From assembly GCA_019637855.1 (NCBI GenBank), contig JAHBUX010000005.1, forward strand, positions 124,001-188,000: a DNA stretch of 64,000 bases, read 5' to 3'. Position numbers and translations under genes: made by a program. Positions 34,476 through 44,032 of the stretch are shown one piece after another. A model generated the notes under the pieces. It searched no databases. It had not been told where the DNA came from and saw nothing but the letters and a program-made list of their open reading frames with translations. Source of the stretch: Bdellovibrionales bacterium. Its GTDB lineage: Bacteria; Bdellovibrionota; Bdellovibrionia; Bdellovibrionales; UBA1609. Numbering within the stretch: the stretch's first letter is position 1; the number at the start of each line of letters is the position of its first letter.

Positions 34476-35111
34476 ATGCCACGAAAACTGTATCTTCCCA
34501 ATGACACCGACGCCTATCACATCTCTGCTCGATGCATAAACCGCCAATGGTTTGATATTCCCATGCAGGAGGTTTGGACCATCATGCAAGACTACCTATG
34601 GTTCATCCACCACGCCTTCGAGATTCAAATCTACGCATTTGTGCTGATGTCCAATCACTATCATCTGATCGTGCGGCAGCCAAAACTGACGCTCAGTGAG
34701 GGTATGCAATATTTTATGCGCGAGACGAGCCGGTGCATCGGCGCTCAAGCTGGTCGGATCAATCAGACCTATGGCGGAAGGTTTTTTAGATCGAGAATCG
34801 GTAGCCTCAACTACTTCCTTCACGCCTACAAATACGTGTACCGAAATCCCGTAGAAGCCGGGCTCTGCACCCGGGTGGAGGAGTATCCATTCTCAACGCT
34901 TCCGGGATTGCTCGGCCAGAGCTCTCTCTATATCCCCGTTCAAGAAGACCTTACTCTGTTCGATAACCTGGAATCCACGATGTCGTGGCTAAATACAGCC
35001 CCTTCGCCGGAATCAAAGGAGGATGTGAGGCGTGCTCTTAGAAAAGCTGAAATGGCCTTCGCGCGCCCTAAAAATGGAAGAAAAAATCCGCTGATTGAGG
35101 GCGTCTACTAG
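34476..35111 (+). CDS. REP-associated tyrosine transposase (RAYT 1)
   Basis: A 211-residue protein of the TnpA-REP / Y1 transposase family. The HUH metal-binding motif is in MSNHYHLIV (about residues 58-66), and the region HAYKYVYRNPVEAGLC (about 111-126) holds the candidate nucleophile Tyr. The N-terminus MPRKLYLPND and the VEEYPFSTLPGLLG segment are usual for the family. Such proteins cut and join single-stranded REP hairpins instead of moving as classical insertion sequences. The gene is bracketed by inverted 21-nt repeats. A longer in-frame start at 34326 is rejected because it would cover the left repeat. Confidence 0.85.
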   Translation: MPRKLYLPNDTDAYHISARCINRQWFDIPMQEVWTIMQDYLWFIHHAFEIQIYAFVLMSNHYHLIVRQPKLTLSEGMQYFMRETSRCIGAQAGRINQTYGGRFFRSRIGSLNYFLHAYKYVYRNPVEAGLCTRVEEYPFSTLPGLLGQSSLYIPVQEDLTLFDNLESTMSWLNTAPSPESKEDVRRALRKAEMAFARPKNGRKNPLIEGVY

Positions 35112-35142
35112 TCAGGAACCGGTGGTGATGCACAGCATTCCA

Positions 35143-35163
35143 GAAAGGAAGCTGGTACCTTTT
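35143..35163 (-). repeat. Inverted repeat right of RAYT 1
   Basis: Arms GAAAGG and CCTTTT around AAGCTGGTA; it is the inverted partner of 34355-34375 with one mismatch. It overlaps the first two bases of the neighbouring minus-strand barrel stop codon (35162-35164), so the element is placed exactly at a gene end. Confidence 0.75.
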
Positions 35164-35713
35164 AAGCTCCCCCGCCGCCGCCTGAGCCTAAGCGCCAGAC
35201 TATGCCGAAGCCGAAGTAGAGGGAAGTGCCGGGGCTAAAACCAAATTTCATGTCACCGCGGAACCAAGCGGAGCCGGAAAGGTGAGCCATCACGCCGCCG
35301 CCCACATGCCCGCCAAAGATCAAGCGACTGCCTCCAGAAGTGCCTTTGTAATAGACGCTGTCGGCACCGATGTAAGCCATCCCCAACAGGTTTTCAACCG
35401 GCACATCCATGCGTACATCTACGTGCGCGTTCTTCCACTGCTGGCCACTGCCATTGCCAGTGATAAACCCGCCTTCTAGATAGCTGCCGGGAGAAAGACG
35501 AAAGCCCATGCGGGCGCCGCCCAAACCCATGATCTCAGTCACGCCAGCGATTTGATTGGGTAAGAGATTGCCGATGTGCATGCCAAATTCAAAAGGCGCA
35601 TCTGCGCCCGGTGAGGCCGCAGCCGAGCCACCGTCCTCATTCTGCGCCCAGGCGCCGAGAGAAAAAACACTGATCCCCGTCAAAAGAAGTGCGTACAACC
35701 ACCGTTGCTTCAT
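35162..35713 (-). CDS. Small outer-membrane barrel-like protein
   Basis: A 183-residue protein with a signal peptide (about 1-23, ending GAWAQN), an acidic/Ala-rich linker and a Gly-rich beta pattern (SPGSYLEGGFITGNGSG, LIFGGHVGGGVMAHL, LYFGFGIVW). It ends in a run of glycines and Ala after the last strand (WRLGSGGGGGA), not the usual Phe. About eight strands would fit an OmpA/OmpW-like small barrel. No precise family recognised. Confidence 0.62.
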   Translation of the reverse strand: MKQRWLYALLLTGISVFSLGAWAQNEDGGSAAASPGADAPFEFGMHIGNLLPNQIAGVTEIMGLGGARMGFRLSPGSYLEGGFITGNGSGQQWKNAHVDVRMDVPVENLLGMAYIGADSVYYKGTSGGSRLIFGGHVGGGVMAHLSGSAWFRGDMKFGFSPGTSLYFGFGIVWRLGSGGGGGA

Positions 35714-35772
35714 TCAAATCATGGTAACGAACCTTGACCCTATTAGCAATAAGGCTAAAACTTGTGAGGTAT

Positions 35773-36612
35773 ATGGCACAGCGCTTTGAAGGTCAGTTTG
35801 ACGGTCATGACCAGACCGAGCTCTTCTTCCAAACTTGGACTCCCGAGAACGTGCGCGGCACGTTTATCCTCACGCACGGCTTGGCCGAGCACAGTGAGTG
35901 CTATCATCCGCTCGCCAAAGCTTTGGCCGACGACGGTTGGCTGGTCTACGCCTGGGATATGCGCGGTCATGGGCGGTCGGAAGGCAAACGTGGTTATGTG
36001 CGCAGTCTTTCGCAGTTCATCGATGACCTTGAAGTGTTTCACAAACTGGTGCGCACCAAACACCCGCAGCTCAACACGGTCTTCTTCGGCCACTCGTTGG
36101 GTGGCTTGATAACGACACGCTACCTGGAAACCCGTCGTCCTGAGTATTCAGCTCTATGCTTGAGCTCTCCAGCCGCCGGTTTGAGCGTCGCCGTTCCTAA
36201 ATTAAAAGAAAAACTGGCCCATATCGCCAATCGCTGGATGCCTACCCTGACGATGTACAACGAGATCAAGTACGAAGATCTCACTCGCGATGAAAGCATG
36301 ATCAAATCCTACCGTGCCGATACACTTCGCCACGATAAGATTTCACCGGGACTGTTTCTAGGAATGGTCGAACACTTTCCGTTGCTGCTTGAGCAAGCCA
36401 CTGAGATCAAAAGTCCCGTGCTGATGCAGTTGTCGGGTGAAGATCGCCTGGTTAGCACCCAAGCAGCGCGGGAACTCTTTGAGCGCTTTCCGAACAAGAA
36501 GAAAGAGCTCGTGCTCTACGCCGAGAGCTACCACGAGGTGTTCAATGATCTCGACCGCGACAAAGCGATGGCCGATTTGAAAAAGTTTGTGAATCCTTAT
36601 TTAGGAGCTTGA
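35773..36612 (+). CDS. Alpha/beta hydrolase, monoacylglycerol-lipase-like
   Basis: A 279-residue hydrolase with HGLAEH (oxyanion region), DMRGHGRSEGKRG, the nucleophile elbow GHSLGG (Ser near residue 101), the acid Asp in SGEDRLV and the His in SYHEVFND. This combination is that of the monoacylglycerol lipase / lysophospholipase group. No signal peptide, so it is probably cytoplasmic or membrane-associated. ATG 35773 follows a GAGG site; a start at 35734 lacks one. The next gene begins with a TTG at the stop codon, so the two are coupled. Confidence 0.8.
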   Translation: MAQRFEGQFDGHDQTELFFQTWTPENVRGTFILTHGLAEHSECYHPLAKALADDGWLVYAWDMRGHGRSEGKRGYVRSLSQFIDDLEVFHKLVRTKHPQLNTVFFGHSLGGLITTRYLETRRPEYSALCLSSPAAGLSVAVPKLKEKLAHIANRWMPTLTMYNEIKYEDLTRDESMIKSYRADTLRHDKISPGLFLGMVEHFPLLLEQATEIKSPVLMQLSGEDRLVSTQAARELFERFPNKKKELVLYAESYHEVFNDLDRDKAMADLKKFVNPYLGA

Positions 36613-37206
36613 TTGCGTTTCTTTCTTTGCCTCTTTTTGATTGTGAGTGCTTGCGCTACCAAACCCACCAACAATCCCGGCGGCATCGAAGCTTTAAGCC
36701 GTCGCGAATATCGCACGTTGGTGGATAAAAATACACGTCAAGCCAATCAGTATGCCGGCTTCTATCAAACCTTCCAAGCCGACGCGACTTTGCTGACCAC
36801 CGAGCTGCAAACCGCGCAGTTAAAAGAGCGGGCTCAGTTCATGCAATGGGATCAGACCACCTACAATAACGAACGCGAGAAGGCTTTGCAGGAGTCCAGC
36901 GCGTACGCCAAAGTCTTTCTGCGCTTCTTTGCGCCCGAACGCGAGTACGATGATTTGTCAAAAGGCGTAAAGAGCATCTGGAAGGTGTACATGGACTTCA
37001 ATGGCAATCGCTTTGAAGGCAAAGTTCGCAAGATGAACGACAAGCTGATCGAGATGCAGACTCTCTATCCGCATCTGGATGGCTTCAGCACGCCCTATGA
37101 AGTGACGTTCAATGTGCCCATGACAACGGTGGAGCAGGGCAAAGCCAAAGTCACTTTGACCAGCAGTCTAGGCGCCGCTGAATTCGTTTTCCCAACGGAG
37201 AAATAA
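36613..37206 (+). CDS. Lipoprotein of unknown function
   Basis: A 197-residue lipoprotein with lipobox IVSAC (Cys14). It starts with TTG directly after the hydrolase TGA, with AGGAG as ribosome-binding site in the end of that gene. The mature part is helical (about 35-100) then beta-rich, with VTLTSSLGAAEFVF near the C-terminus. The last 39 nt overlap the convergent addA gene. Function unknown; the neighbouring lipase-like enzyme suggests a lipid-related role, which is only a guess. Confidence 0.65.
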   Translation: MRFFLCLFLIVSACATKPTNNPGGIEALSRREYRTLVDKNTRQANQYAGFYQTFQADATLLTTELQTAQLKERAQFMQWDQTTYNNEREKALQESSAYAKVFLRFFAPEREYDDLSKGVKSIWKVYMDFNGNRFEGKVRKMNDKLIEMQTLYPHLDGFSTPYEVTFNVPMTTVEQGKAKVTLTSSLGAAEFVFPTEK

Positions 37207-40128
37207 CTCCTCCGAGAATGGCCGCACCTCAGCGTTCTTGGCCAGCGGGTAGATCACCACCATCTGCATCGGTTCGGTGTGACCGAAACGGCGTAAGGCC
37301 CAAGCGTAAATGCTGAGCTGGGTGAAGGCGTCCTCTTTACGCTTGGGCGAACCGGATTTGTAATCGACGATATAGATCGTGCCGTCGTGCTTACCCCATA
37401 AGTCAATCTGCCCTTCGATCACGCCAGTGAAGGTCTGCACTTGAAAGCCCCACTCGGTTTGTCCTGAACGCACAAGCTCGCTCATCGGTGGAGTTTCCAG
37501 TCCAAGGACATAGTTGAGAGCCTCATCGTCCTCGGGGATATCCTCCGCGCGATAACGAAGAGCTTCCAAACGACGATGCAATCGTGTTCCTGCCGACTGC
37601 GCTTCCCAACGAGAAAGCAATTCTTTTGTGCGCGGCTGCAAGGACGGAGCTTCAGGTTTCGCGATCAAATCGGTCACTGACTGACGTTCGTCCCCGGCTT
37701 GCGAAGATTCTCGCCACAACGGTCGAACCGCGGGAGCAGCACGGGCTGCCCCAAGATAGGGTTCGGGGTCTGGCCACTCTTCGACGATCTCGTAGGCATA
37801 ACGTTCTTTTTCATGTCGCCCCGCCGGTAATGAGAACCACGGGCTGCGTTCCGCCCAAGATTCACGCGAGCGTTCCGACCAAGTGAGCGTCAACGTGTGC
37901 TTGGCACGGGTAAGAGCCACATATAGCCAACGGTCAAACTCCTCCAACTCGCGCCTAGCCTGGCGGCGCGCGCTTAAGTAATCCAGTGGGCTGGCGATAA
38001 ACTCACCTTGAGCTTCATTCCAGATCGGAAAGTAAAACGCGCCGTCGCTAGCCTCCAGAGGCGCCGTCACACTGGTGCGAGGCATATCGCCCATGCGAGG
38101 TAAAATCACGTGTTCAAACTCCAATCCCTTGGAGCCGTGAATCGTCATCAGGTTAATACAATTCGGCTCTTGCGCCGAAGTCGCGTCACCTTCGGCCGCA
38201 TCCAGGGGATCGGTGGTCGATGAAGATTCAAGAAAATCCAAAGCGGAAACGCCGCCTTCTTTTTCTAGAGTGCGGGCTTTGCTGATCAGCTTCCACAAGT
38301 TGGACTCTTTGCGGCCAGCCGGATCATTGACCAGGCTCAGATCCAAAAAGGCGGCCGAACACAGTGTCTCTTCAAAAGCATGCACTAAACCGGCCCGATC
38401 CAAAGCCACTCGCGCTTGCTTAAGTCGGGTGACGCTCTCAGGGATATCTTCTGCGAGCGCATCCAATCTTCGCCACAGCGAAACCGGTTTGTCATTCATC
38501 AGCTCGGCCAAACAGTAGTCTTCAACAAAAAACCAAGGTGAACGCAATAGGATCATCAAGTTCACATTGTCGTGCGGATTGATCAGAAACTTCCATAGAG
38601 CTTGCGCATCGACGACCTCACGCCGAGTGCTAAAACCGCGCGAGGAATGAACATGAGTGGGATAGCCATACTCTTTCAACGCCCGCGAGACATCCATCAG
38701 ATTGCGGTGCGTGCGGCCAAGAACACAGATTTGTTCCAAACGCGCCCCTCCCGCGAGCAGAGCGCCGATACGCGAGGCCACGGCGCGCAATTCGCTTTCG
38801 CCATCGGAGGCGCGCACCAATGTCGCGCACACGCGTGCTTCGCCCGCGGTTTCCTCACGGGGCTCCATAGAGCTAAAGGCCGAGCTGAGCGATTCCATAA
38901 AGTCATTGATCCACAAAAGCAGATCGGGAGAGGAGCGATAGTTGCGCCGCAGCTGACGAACCTCGCCCCCACTGTCGCGCACGGACTTTTCGGCCTCGTC
39001 AAACACGCGCACCTCTGCACCACGAAACAAATAGATGCTCTGCTGAGGATCGCCGACCACGTACTTCGGGCGATCGCCGATCAACGCACTGAGCGCCTCG
39101 ACTTGCAGAGGGCTGGTGTCTTGATACTCATCGATCATCCAAAAGTCCCAGCTTTCGGCGAACACGGTACCCAAAAAAGGCTTCGAGCGTAGGATTTCGA
39201 TCGCTTTGAATTCCAAATCAGACATTTGGTAACGAGCTTGTCCCTCTTTGAGTTTGTCCATGTGGCTGACGAAGTCATCGCCCAACTGCGCGAACTCCGC
39301 CCAGGTCGCCACCATGGCAGGCCACAACTCACGATTCCAACACGGACGACCCATTTCTTTTTTGAATTCTTTGATCGCCTCATCCACGCGATCGTGCCAA
39401 GCTTCAAACTCAGCTTGTTTTTTTGAGCGCCGAGGTTTGGAAGGTAGCGCCTCCAAATCGGCGCCATCGCCCGCCCACGTTGTCACAAAACTCTCGAGTG
39501 CGCGGGCATAGACCTGCCAAGACTCTTCGCTTACTCCGTCTGCAATCTCGATCGCCAACTCGCCAAGCCATAATTTCCACTTCTCGGCTTCCACATGTGA
39601 AGCTTGCATAAGGGCATCGAGCGTCGCGGGTTCAAGGCCACCATATTCGTGGCGCGCCTCTTCATAACGCTGACACATCTTCAACACCCGGTCGAAACCG
39701 TAGGTGTCAAGCCAGCGCAAACCATTGGAACTGGCGATCACGGTCTCGCGCAGAGCGAGCCGGGCTAAATGTTCACCTTCACTCTCACTCACGATCTGAA
39801 ATCCGGCATCCAAGCCAGCCAGATGACCTACCTGACGTAGAAACACATTCAGTAGACCATGAATGGTGGAGATATGCAGACGTGCCGGATCGGAAACAAA
39901 CTGCAAGAGGCCGGGATCGCGCTCGGCGCAAGCCTTCAAAATCAAACGCTCTTTGAGTTCCTGGGTCGCTTTACGCGTGAACGTGGTCAGTACAATGCGC
40001 GGCACTTCGCCCCGCATTTGAAAGTGTCGGTAGACCTCGACCACCTTTTCAACCAAACCACGCGTCTTACCGGCGCCGGCGCCCGCTCGAACGACAGAAT
40101 TTTTTAGTTCAAGTGAGGGGCTCTGCAC
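37168..40128 (-). CDS. addA: AddA-type helicase-nuclease
   Basis: A UvrD/RecB-type superfamily 1 helicase with a C-terminal nuclease, 986 residues from the GTG at 40128, chosen because GGAGGAAATT precedes it (a GTG at 40155 is the other option). Walker A is AGAGAGKT near the N-terminus, Walker B is DEYQDTSPLQ, then GDPQQSIYLFRGA, and motif VI LYVALTRAKH. The PD-(D/E)XK nuclease at the C-terminus shows RLHRRLEAL, EGQIDLWG and IVDYKSGS. With AddB it processes double-strand breaks for RecA loading. It overlaps addB by 25 nt and a convergent lipoprotein gene by 39 nt. Confidence 0.85.
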   Translation of the reverse strand: MQSPSLELKNSVVRAGAGAGKTRGLVEKVVEVYRHFQMRGEVPRIVLTTFTRKATQELKERLILKACAERDPGLLQFVSDPARLHISTIHGLLNVFLRQVGHLAGLDAGFQIVSESEGEHLARLALRETVIASSNGLRWLDTYGFDRVLKMCQRYEEARHEYGGLEPATLDALMQASHVEAEKWKLWLGELAIEIADGVSEESWQVYARALESFVTTWAGDGADLEALPSKPRRSKKQAEFEAWHDRVDEAIKEFKKEMGRPCWNRELWPAMVATWAEFAQLGDDFVSHMDKLKEGQARYQMSDLEFKAIEILRSKPFLGTVFAESWDFWMIDEYQDTSPLQVEALSALIGDRPKYVVGDPQQSIYLFRGAEVRVFDEAEKSVRDSGGEVRQLRRNYRSSPDLLLWINDFMESLSSAFSSMEPREETAGEARVCATLVRASDGESELRAVASRIGALLAGGARLEQICVLGRTHRNLMDVSRALKEYGYPTHVHSSRGFSTRREVVDAQALWKFLINPHDNVNLMILLRSPWFFVEDYCLAELMNDKPVSLWRRLDALAEDIPESVTRLKQARVALDRAGLVHAFEETLCSAAFLDLSLVNDPAGRKESNLWKLISKARTLEKEGGVSALDFLESSSTTDPLDAAEGDATSAQEPNCINLMTIHGSKGLEFEHVILPRMGDMPRTSVTAPLEASDGAFYFPIWNEAQGEFIASPLDYLSARRQARRELEEFDRWLYVALTRAKHTLTLTWSERSRESWAERSPWFSLPAGRHEKERYAYEIVEEWPDPEPYLGAARAAPAVRPLWRESSQAGDERQSVTDLIAKPEAPSLQPRTKELLSRWEAQSAGTRLHRRLEALRYRAEDIPEDDEALNYVLGLETPPMSELVRSGQTEWGFQVQTFTGVIEGQIDLWGKHDGTIYIVDYKSGSPKRKEDAFTQLSIYAWALRRFGHTEPMQMVVIYPLAKNAEVRPFSEELFLRWENEFSGA

Positions 40129-42839
40129 AATTTCCTCCACGAACAGCTGCCGCACACCTTTTCGCTCTCAGGCTCCGGATTGAGTCGCCCCTCCATCAGG
40201 GCCGTGACCGCACCGTTGATCTGCTCGCGCAGACGGGCGAAAAGTTCGCTCTTCTCTTGTTCGTTGATAAAGTTATAGTGCCGGTCGGCGCTCGAATAGA
40301 GCTCGCTGGTTTCATCACGAAGATGAAATCCCTTGCGCCGATCCGATTCTTTGATGACGTAGTAATTGGCCGCCGTCACAGGACCCGCAGGCAGTCCGGT
40401 CAAGCCCTCCTCCACCAGCATGGAGTAGAGCGCCAATTGCACATCATGATTGGCTTCCCAGGATTTCCAATTGCGAAGGTTGGCGCTACTGGCCTTGTAG
40501 TCAACCAAAGCGTAACGACCCTTTGAATCTTGATCGATGCGATCCAAGCGACCCGATAACGTCACCGCTCCACCTGCTGCGCCTGGCGCCCCGGTTGAAA
40601 GATCCCATGAGCATTCAAAGCCGGTCTCACGTCCTACCGTTTTGGTATTGGGAAAACGACGCCGCCACTCCTGTTCAAAATCCAAGAGATAGCGCGCTAA
40701 ACGCGTGTGCTGAGCTTTGAGCGCGGGCCACATACGCTCATCGCCAAGCCGAATTTTCTCGTCGGCGCGGCAACGCTCGATCAAATCGCCGAGCTCTTCA
40801 TCACTCCAATCGAAACGCAAAGGCTCTTCAGTCAAGCGCTCAGCCAAAGCATGCAGCAAACTGCCGCGCGTGCGACGATCCAAATCCAAATCCAGTGCAG
40901 GGGCATCGCTAAGTTTGAGTTTACGTTCGGCAGCGAATTGAAAAGGACAGTTCCAGTAGCGCTCAAGCGATGAGGCGGAAACTCTCTCCCTCGCGCTCGG
41001 CTTCCAAGTGGAGACGGCAATCGAAGTGTCCCGCGTGAGGCCTGTTTCCAACCCCTGCTGCCGGACCTTGTCCCAACGTCGCACCTCTGCCAGCTGTGCC
41101 GGCGATTGGCGCTGAATCTCATCCCAACGAGTCACACGTGGTGCCTCCGGCTGGTGTTTGAGTTGCTCGTTGGTAAAGGCCGCCCACATCCAAAGTTTGG
41201 ACGGGGTCAGTACGCGGCCTTCGAAGTCGGTGGCGGCAAAACACAAACGCAACTCGTTCCACTCGCGTTTTAAAAACCAAAGCAGTTCGAATTCGTTCTC
41301 TTGGTGATCACTGGTACCCACCGCATAACCCGTGTCCGCGTAAATCTTCTGCGCTTCTCCTGAGCTTACGGGCGTATTCTCGACGGAGCGTAAGGCGCCT
41401 TCCGACAGATTCAGAAATACACCGTGCGTGACAGGCAGCCAATCGGCCGAGCTCAAAGACACGCACCACACCCCATTCTCATCGGCCGGCCGCAAGGTCT
41501 GTTCACGACGGGCCAGAATGCCTTCGAAATAACTGAGCCATTGATGCGGCAACAACTCCAAATCCGGCGGCACCTCTTGACCAATCACCTGCAGCAAGGC
41601 CAACAAGCGTTGTGTGGGCGCCGCCGTCGACCAGAACTTAAGCGTCCAGATCAAAAACTCCGAAGCACGCAAAGTCCGCGCCGCATCGAGTGGTGTGACT
41701 GCACTTTCAAACAAGTAGGACGCGCGCCGCAGATCGTAGGAATCATAGACATGGGTAAACAGAACGCGGAAGTCTTCGAAAGACAGGCGTGGCTGATCCT
41801 GCATGGAAAACAAAAACATTTCTAAATCGGCCGCACTGACTTTGGCCAACGCCGTACGCAGCGTGGAGATCCAGCGCGCCATCTCGAGAAAACTTCCCAA
41901 ACGGGCGGTCACCGGCTTGCAAAAAGCGATGCCCTCTTGCTGCGCGTACATTTGCAAAGCGGGCCAGTATTCCTCAATATCGGGGGCCACCACGGCGATC
42001 TGTTGCGGCTGCACACCGCTATCCAACCAGGCCCGCACGCGCCCCACGGCATCTTTCACCTCAGCTAGTTGAGTGGAGAAACGCCCGAACTCAAGCGCCG
42101 AACTTACCGAGGGTTGCCATTCCGGATCACCCTTATACGGCTGCGCTAAAAGATCATCGTAAGGACGCAGGGTGTTTTTCATTAAGCTCACCCAAGGCGC
42201 CTCCGGAAAAATCAAATTCACTTCGAAGTGGCGCGATAGCTCTTTGATCAATTGCCCTTCGACTTGCGAAATCTGTGGGCCTAAATCAAACGTCAGTTCA
42301 CGCTCCCAAACCAGTGCAGAGAGATCTTGCGACAGGAGCACGGCTGGCAGCCAGTTCACCATAACCAGACCTTCGCTTTGACAGCGCCGCCAAATTTCAG
42401 CGCACAGTTCGAACCAATGCCCCCAACGCACGTAGGATTCGGGATTGGCTTGGAACCATTGCGGCATAATCTCTTCGTGTTGCGGATCAGAAAAGAGGCT
42501 CATCCACATCTGCATTTGGTTCAACACGACCGGCACAGCTTGCGGAGACTTGGCCCACGGCAGCCCCATGGGCTCGATCCAATTCCAAAATAAAGTTTGC
42601 GCCAGTTCCGGCGACAGCAAACGCACGTCGGGTTGCAATTGAAACGCGAAGTGCCGCCACAGTTCAGTGGCCCGCCACACGCAAGCTTGTTCCAACACGC
42701 CTTCTCGGCGCAACAGCTCTTTTTGCAAATGCCATTTGGATTGCAGATCCGACACCACCCAAGCGCCACCGCTCGCATCAAAATCAGCGAACAGGCTCCG
42801 CTTAGCCTCGGGTTGCGCACACGACAAGATTTTAAGCAT
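40104..42839 (-). CDS. addB: AddB-type nuclease subunit
   Basis: A 911-residue protein whose C-terminal third is a PD-(D/E)XK nuclease with an iron-sulphur cluster arrangement: first Cys in RYWNCPFQF, then GSLLHALAERL, GRLDRID, LVDYKAS, QLALYS, and the final CGSCSWRKLC. Four Cys in this spacing mark AddB. The N-terminal part has helicase-like layout but I see no Walker A, so it probably does not hydrolyse ATP. It starts 5 nt after the outer-membrane barrel gene, an odd operon partner for DNA repair. Confidence 0.83.
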   Translation of the reverse strand: MLKILSCAQPEAKRSLFADFDASGGAWVVSDLQSKWHLQKELLRREGVLEQACVWRATELWRHFAFQLQPDVRLLSPELAQTLFWNWIEPMGLPWAKSPQAVPVVLNQMQMWMSLFSDPQHEEIMPQWFQANPESYVRWGHWFELCAEIWRRCQSEGLVMVNWLPAVLLSQDLSALVWERELTFDLGPQISQVEGQLIKELSRHFEVNLIFPEAPWVSLMKNTLRPYDDLLAQPYKGDPEWQPSVSSALEFGRFSTQLAEVKDAVGRVRAWLDSGVQPQQIAVVAPDIEEYWPALQMYAQQEGIAFCKPVTARLGSFLEMARWISTLRTALAKVSAADLEMFLFSMQDQPRLSFEDFRVLFTHVYDSYDLRRASYLFESAVTPLDAARTLRASEFLIWTLKFWSTAAPTQRLLALLQVIGQEVPPDLELLPHQWLSYFEGILARREQTLRPADENGVWCVSLSSADWLPVTHGVFLNLSEGALRSVENTPVSSGEAQKIYADTGYAVGTSDHQENEFELLWFLKREWNELRLCFAATDFEGRVLTPSKLWMWAAFTNEQLKHQPEAPRVTRWDEIQRQSPAQLAEVRRWDKVRQQGLETGLTRDTSIAVSTWKPSARERVSASSLERYWNCPFQFAAERKLKLSDAPALDLDLDRRTRGSLLHALAERLTEEPLRFDWSDEELGDLIERCRADEKIRLGDERMWPALKAQHTRLARYLLDFEQEWRRRFPNTKTVGRETGFECSWDLSTGAPGAAGGAVTLSGRLDRIDQDSKGRYALVDYKASSANLRNWKSWEANHDVQLALYSMLVEEGLTGLPAGPVTAANYYVIKESDRRKGFHLRDETSELYSSADRHYNFINEQEKSELFARLREQINGAVTALMEGRLNPEPESEKVCGSCSWRKLCRAPHLN

Positions 42840-42844
42840 GAGAT

Positions 42845-44032
42845 TTACCGACGCTGTTTAAGTCGGCCGCTGCCCCAAATCGAGCGACTGGAGCTGCCGC
42901 CCTTCCCACTCTTACCACCCGCACCGCCGCCGCTCGCCGAGTCCGCGCCACGGGCACTGAAATTGCCCACGCCAAGCTCCATAGAGAATTCCACAACGTA
43001 GCGACGATCTTCGATTTGCCCAGGATAAGCCCCCAATTCGGCGCCGTAGGACGCGGCGTCGACCTGAAACAGTCCGAGGTTCATGCCCACACCGTAAGTG
43101 TAGTAGCCCTCTCGGAAGCCAGCTCGAATATCCACCAAAGGCAGACCCACCTCAACCCCAAAGTTGATTTTACGCGTGAGCTGATAGTCCGCGCTGTTCA
43201 GATAACGAAAATCAATGGCGGGACGAATGCTCACCAGGGGCAAGTCGAACTGCAGCGCGAGCCCCAGCGTCAGATCATTGTCCTCAAACGGGATGCTCAC
43301 ATCCGGATTGTCCGAACGAAAATGCATCTGTCCGATGTTACGCCACACGGTAGAGAACGTCGCTTTAAAAAACGGCGCGGGCAAAACCACGTTGAAGCCC
43401 GCGTCGGCGCCATATCCTTTTCCCCAACCGGTGAGGTGACTCATGATGAGCTCGGTGTCGAGATCAGCCAAAAAGCCCGCAGCAAAAGGCACCCGCGCTC
43501 CTGTGCGCTTCACATATTTGAAAGCCACTCCAAATTCGAAGAATGGACCGATCGGAGCCCCCATGCCCGCGACGTAACCGTAGTCGTTGATCACGCTGGT
43601 GGAAATCTCCGGGTAAACCGGGTTGTCGACTTGCACAAGGGCGTCAGCATGATCAAAAATGGCGAAGCCAAACATCGGGGCGGTGAAAGCGGACTCAACG
43701 CCAAGGCCGGTGTAGATGTGCTCACCATAGAGCTCTTCGATCTGATCGGCCATATCACTGCCTTCCGCGCCAGAAAGATCGCTGATCTTCTTGTACGCAT
43801 CGAGGCCACTGGTGCCGACACGAAGACTAAATATTTTCCAATTCAAACCACTCACGCGCGAAAGGCCGGCCGGATTGAAGAACAGCGCCGACGAATCATC
43901 GGCCAGAGCAGTGTACGCATCACCCATACCAAGCGCCCGCGCCGTCGAATTGATAGCGGAGATCTGACCGGCATGAGCCGGCAGATGCAAAGCACAGAGG
44001 GTGAGAAGTACACCGATCAGGGGCAATTGCAC
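42845..44032 (-). CDS. PorV/FadL-like outer-membrane protein with Gly/Ser/Lys tail
   Basis: A 395-residue protein using the GTG at 44032 (AGGGGGC upstream). The signal peptide ends LPAHAGQ. The N-terminus of the mature part, ARALGMGDAYTALADDSSALFFNPAGL, is the plug-like motif of the OmpP1/FadL and PorV group. The barrel ends near VVEFSMELGVG and is followed by about 40 residues rich in Gly, Ser, Arg and Lys (SASGGGAGGKSGKGG), which is unusual. It shares both terminal signatures with the barrels at 45903-46970 and 47821-48993. It overlaps the lipoprotein gene by 16 nt. Confidence 0.72.
   Translation of the reverse strand: MQLPLIGVLLTLCALHLPAHAGQISAINSTARALGMGDAYTALADDSSALFFNPAGLSRVSGLNWKIFSLRVGTSGLDAYKKISDLSGAEGSDMADQIEELYGEHIYTGLGVESAFTAPMFGFAIFDHADALVQVDNPVYPEISTSVINDYGYVAGMGAPIGPFFEFGVAFKYVKRTGARVPFAAGFLADLDTELIMSHLTGWGKGYGADAGFNVVLPAPFFKATFSTVWRNIGQMHFRSDNPDVSIPFEDNDLTLGLALQFDLPLVSIRPAIDFRYLNSADYQLTRKINFGVEVGLPLVDIRAGFREGYYTYGVGMNLGLFQVDAASYGAELGAYPGQIEDRRYVVEFSMELGVGNFSARGADSASGGGAGGKSGKGGSSSRSIWGSGRLKQRR

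Noticed and set aside
37168-40155. addA start at GTG 40155
   Set aside because: The GTG at 40128 has a GGAGGA site at proper spacing, and the longer start only adds nine residues encoded over the end of addB; it cannot be fully excluded.
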